From Brevundimonas huaxiensis (GTDB taxonomy: Bacteria; Pseudomonadota; Alphaproteobacteria; Caulobacterales; Caulobacteraceae), in the NCBI RefSeq assembly GCF_014218725.1, contig NZ_JABBJE010000002.1:62001-126000 (forward strand): a stretch of 64,000 nt of DNA. The letters run 5' to 3'. Of this stretch, positions 61,869 through 64,000 are shown piece by piece; the stretch's first letter is position 1, and every line of letters begins with the position of its first letter. Position numbers and translations under genes: made by a program. The notes under the pieces were generated by a model. That model worked only from the letters and a program-made list of their open reading frames with translations, was not told where the DNA came from and ran no database searches.

Positions 61869-62051
61869 ATGTTGCCGGATCGCTTGAATCCTGCCGAATT
61901 AGCGGCACGGCAGGCGATTCGTCGTCTGAAGGGTGATCGGATTGACCTGCAAGTCGGTCCGGTCAGCAGTCGGCAAAGGGTCGGCAGAGTATGGGCGGGG
62001 CCGCGTTTTCGGACGCGGCCCTTGCCTTGTGTGAATCATCTAAATCTGTAG
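61869..62051 (+). CDS. Putative SOS-controlled small protein
   Basis: Not recognised. A 60-codon frame starting at ATG 61869, preceded by a near-perfect GGGGGAAGG at eight bases. The first half (NPAELAARQAIRRLKGDRIDLQV) looks like an amphipathic helix; the second half is Arg/Pro-rich and crosses the hairpin at 61998-62021, which argues against the full length being coding. LexA control is inferred from the box upstream. It might encode a short damage-induced protein such as the division inhibitors known from Caulobacter, though it has no TM helix like SidA. It could also be non-coding. Confidence 0.4.
   Translation: MLPDRLNPAELAARQAIRRLKGDRIDLQVGPVSSRQRVGRVWAGPRFRTRPLPCVNHLNL
61998..62022 (+). 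terminator. Hairpin between the small ORF and the CobW gene
   Basis: GGGCCGCGT (61998-62006) pairs with ACGCGGCCC (62013-62021) around a TTTCGG loop, followed by TTGCCTTG. Probable plus-strand terminator with an imperfect T-run. Confidence 0.55.
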
Positions 62052-62073
62052 GTCAACCGTGGTCAGGTTGACG

Positions 62074-63201
62074 TTAGGCGGCGCAGGCCTCGAAGCCGGC
62101 CTTCAGCGCGGCTTCGTCCAGATCGCGGCCGATGAAGACGGCGCGGCTCCAGCGGCGTTCGGCGACGCCCCATTCGCGTTGCAGGTCGCCTTCCAGGATC
62201 ATGTGCACGGCCTGGAAGACCACGCGGCGGTTCTCGCCCTTGACGTCGATGATGCCCTTGGCGCGCAGGATGTTCTGACCCTGCTCGCCCAGCAGCCGGT
62301 CCAGCCAGGCGGTGAATTTCGCCCCGTCCAGCGGCCGATCCAGCGACAGGGAGATGCCCTTGATGTCGTCCTGGTGGGCGTGGCCTCGCGCGCCGTGGGC
62401 GTGATCATGCGCGTGGTCGTGGTGATGATGATCGTGCCCATGGTCGTGGTCGTGATGGTCGTGGCCGCAGTGCTCGTCATGCACATGGCCGTCCGCGCCG
62501 TGCGGCGGGTTCACGAAGTCCGGCTTGACCTCGAGAATGCGCTCCAGATCGAAGGCGCCCAGACCCAGCACCTGATCCAGCGGCACGTTCGAGCGCTCAG
62601 CCCGCACGATGGGCGCCAGCGGGTTCAGCGCCCGCAGACGCGCCTCGACCGCGTTCAGTTCGTCGGCGGTCGCCAGATCGACCTTGTTCAGGATGATCCG
62701 GTCGGCGAAGGCCACCTGCTCGCGCGCCTCCTTGGAATCGTCCAGGCGCGCCATCACATGTTTGGCGTCGACCAGGGTCGTGACGCTGTCCAGCTGGGTC
62801 TTGGCCTTGACGTCCTCGTCCACGAAGAAGGTCTGGGCCACCGGACCGGGGTCGGCCAGGCCCGTCGTCTCCACGATGATGGCGTCGAAGGCCGGCTTGC
62901 CGGGACGCTGGCGCTTCATCAGGCCGGCGACCACGCGGATCAGGTCGCCCCGCACCGTGCAGCAGACGCAGCCGTTGTTCATCTCAAACACATCCTCGTC
63001 GGCGCCGACCACTAGGTCGTTGTCGATGCCGATCTCACCGAACTCGTTGACGATGACGGCGTAGCGCTTGCCGTGATCCTCGGTCAGGATTCGGTTCAGC
63101 AGCGTCGTCTTGCCCGCACCGAGATAGCCGGTCAGGACAGTGACGGGAATCTTGCTGTTGGCGGAAGCGGTCGAGGTCGGGGCGGCGAGGGTGTCGGTCA
63201 T
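62074..63201 (-). CDS. CobW/COG0523-family GTPase, His-rich putative zinc metallochaperone
   Basis: G3E GTPase of 375 residues. Walker [16 protein letters not shown], the CxCC metal site in [14 protein letters not shown]4 LNKVD, and a CobW_C domain at the end ([11 protein letters not shown]). Between the two domains lies a very His/Asp-rich linker (about residues 236-275) able to bind Zn. Members of this group are zinc-starvation induced chaperones in many bacteria; a Zur repressor gene is in the window but no Zur box was found before this gene. A cobalamin role is less likely as no cob genes are near. Confidence 0.88.
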   Translation of the reverse strand: MTDTLAAPTSTASANSKIPVTVLTGYLGAGKTTLLNRILTEDHGKRYAVIVNEFGEIGIDNDLVVGADEDVFEMNNGCVCCTVRGDLIRVVAGLMKRQRPGKPAFDAIIVETTGLADPGPVAQTFFVDEDVKAKTQLDSVTTLVDAKHVMARLDDSKEAREQVAFADRIILNKVDLATADELNAVEARLRALNPLAPIVRAERSNVPLDQVLGLGAFDLERILEVKPDFVNPPHGADGHVHDEHCGHDHHDHDHGHDHHHHDHAHDHAHGARGHAHQDDIKGISLSLDRPLDGAKFTAWLDRLLGEQGQNILRAKGIIDVKGENRRVVFQAVHMILEGDLQREWGVAERRWSRAVFIGRDLDEAALKAGFEACAA

Positions 63202-63242
63202 AGGCCGCTAGATGGCGGCTGCATCGCGCGAAGGGAAGAGGG

Positions 63243-63467
63243 TCAGGCCTTCTTCACGAACTCGGTGCGCAGGACCAGGCCGCGCACCTTCTCCACATTG
63301 GCCTCGATCTCGTCCGGATCGCCGGTCAGGCGGATGGTCTTGACCAGCGTCCCGCGCTTCAGCGTGACCCCGCCCGATCCCTTGACCTTCAGATTCTTGA
63401 TCAGGGTCACGCTGTCGCCGTCAGCCAGGAGGTTGCCGTTGGAATCTTTGGTCACGTCGTCGGTCAT
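63243..63467 (-). CDS. Small PhnA/YjdM-like protein
   Basis: A 74-residue protein matching the C-terminal domain of PhnA/YjdM (VTKDSNGNLLADGDSVTLIKNLKVKGSGG), lacking the N-terminal zinc ribbon of E. coli YjdM. The name alkylphosphonate utilisation is historical and a role in phosphonate use is not shown. The ATG at 63467 is used. It lies upstream of the CobW-like gene on the same strand and may be co-transcribed. Confidence 0.82.
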   Translation of the reverse strand: MTDDVTKDSNGNLLADGDSVTLIKNLKVKGSGGVTLKRGTLVKTIRLTGDPDEIEANVEKVRGLVLRTEFVKKA

Positions 63468-63518
63468 GGCCAAGCTTCTAGGGCCGCGTCTCCTCCCCAT
63501 GCAATGGGGAGGAGATGG

Positions 63519-64000
63519 TCAGTCCGGTTCGTTTGCGTCCAGCTCGTCCAGCCACACCCGCGCATTGCCGTCCGACGGCGCGCGCCAGTCGCCGCGCGGC
63601 GACAGCGATCCGCCGGTGACCACCTTGGGCCCGTTCGGCAGGGCCGAGCGCTTGAACTGGGCGGTCTGGAAGAAGCGGATCAGGAACTTCCTCAGCCAGC
63701 CCTTGATCGTCGCCAAATCGTATTCGACCTTTTCGTCGTCCGGCGTATTCGCCGGCCATTCACCCGCGCCCGCATCGCTCCAGGCCTGATGCGCCAGGAA
63801 GGCGACCTTGGACGGCGTCATCCCGAACCGGCTGATGTAGAACAGGAAGAAGTCGTTCAGCGCATAGGGGCCGACGGTTTCTTCCGTCGACTGGATCACC
63901 CCATCCTTGGCCGGCACCAGCTCGGGCGAGATCTCGGTATCCAGAATGGCGTGCAGCGTGTCGCGCGCGCCCGCGCCGATCAGGTCGCCCGCCGCCACCC
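63519..64000 (-). CDS. nadE: NAD(+) synthase, C-terminal part, runs off the window
   Basis: The C-terminal 160 residues of glutamine-dependent NAD synthetase. The ligase-domain end is clear: STEETVGPYALNDFFLFYISRFGM, YDLATIKGWLRKFLIRFFQTAQFKRSALPNGPKV, and SLSPRGDWRAPSDGNARVWLDEL, the signature of large NadE proteins. The catalytic N-terminal glutaminase and the P-loop lie beyond the right edge. The frame stays open at the edge; the GTG near 63998 is internal. Pairs functionally with nadD at 39873. Confidence 0.92.
   Translation of the reverse strand, partial: VAAGDLIGAGARDTLHAILDTEISPELVPAKDGVIQSTEETVGPYALNDFFLFYISRFGMTPSKVAFLAHQAWSDAGAGEWPANTPDDEKVEYDLATIKGWLRKFLIRFFQTAQFKRSALPNGPKVVTGGSLSPRGDWRAPSDGNARVWLDELDANEPD

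Overview
The window is chromosomal DNA of a high-GC alphaproteobacterium, almost certainly Caulobacterales and most likely Brevundimonas or a close relative. The evidence is a DivL-type cell-cycle kinase with tyrosine at the phosphoacceptor position, a consensus CtrA box, GANTC sites in front of divL, a nepR-ecfG-phyK/phyR general stress locus, SapC, and a carboxynorspermidine route to polyamines. About 65 protein genes are tightly packed on both strands. There are no rRNA or tRNA genes, insertion sequences, prophage or CRISPR arrays. It reads as ordinary core genome; the interest lies in regulatory sites and small genes.

Layout. 1-6.4 kb: glycosyltransferase, HMG-CoA lyase, PhaR regulator, TrhA/hemolysin III, acetyl-CoA acetyltransferase. 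6.4-12.8 kb: an intergenic repeat, M28 peptidase, HtpX, SDHAF4-like protein, a secreted protein with 41-residue tandem repeats behind a CtrA box, pyrF, marC, small zincin. 12.9-18.7 kb: divL, a second M28 peptidase, a flavoprotein, a GreA-like factor. 18.7-30.2 kb: the conserved alphaproteobacterial block tsaB-rimI-fur-miaB-phoH-ybeY-lnt-HTH regulator, plus NifU-like, HerA-like, AI-2E family and ObgE. 30.2-31.7 kb: gabD-like dehydrogenase.

31.8-35.9 kb is the general stress response locus. The minus-strand operon nepR-ecfG-phyK faces phyR on the plus strand. I find four GGAAC-N16-CGTT EcfG-type promoters, all with exactly 16-nt spacers: one before nepR, one before phyR, one inside the end of phyK driving an entericidin-like lipoprotein, and one downstream of phyR. 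The last is followed about 110 nt later by a strong intrinsic terminator, with a structured, C-rich, apparently non-coding segment between. I interpret this as a GsrN-type small RNA.

35.9-44.1 kb: oxidoreductase, MaoC-like protein, SapC, Zur and a hydrolase, then nadD-rsfS-rlmH-envC-ctpA. 44.1-46.5 kb: carboxynorspermidine synthase and decarboxylase. 46.8-50.8 kb: ffh-rpsP-rimM without trmD, a GST-like protein, DUF3597. 50.8-59 kb: BenE, FabI, GalU, a PstS-like protein and phnCDE, then DUF2254. 59.2-61.8 kb: ornithine decarboxylase and a deoxyhypusine-synthase-family enzyme, so two polyamine clusters lie 13 kb apart. 61.8-62.1 kb: a LexA/SOS box (GAAC-N7-GAAC) in front of a short unrecognised reading frame. 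62-64 kb: a His-rich CobW GTPase, a small PhnA-like protein and the 3' end of nadE.
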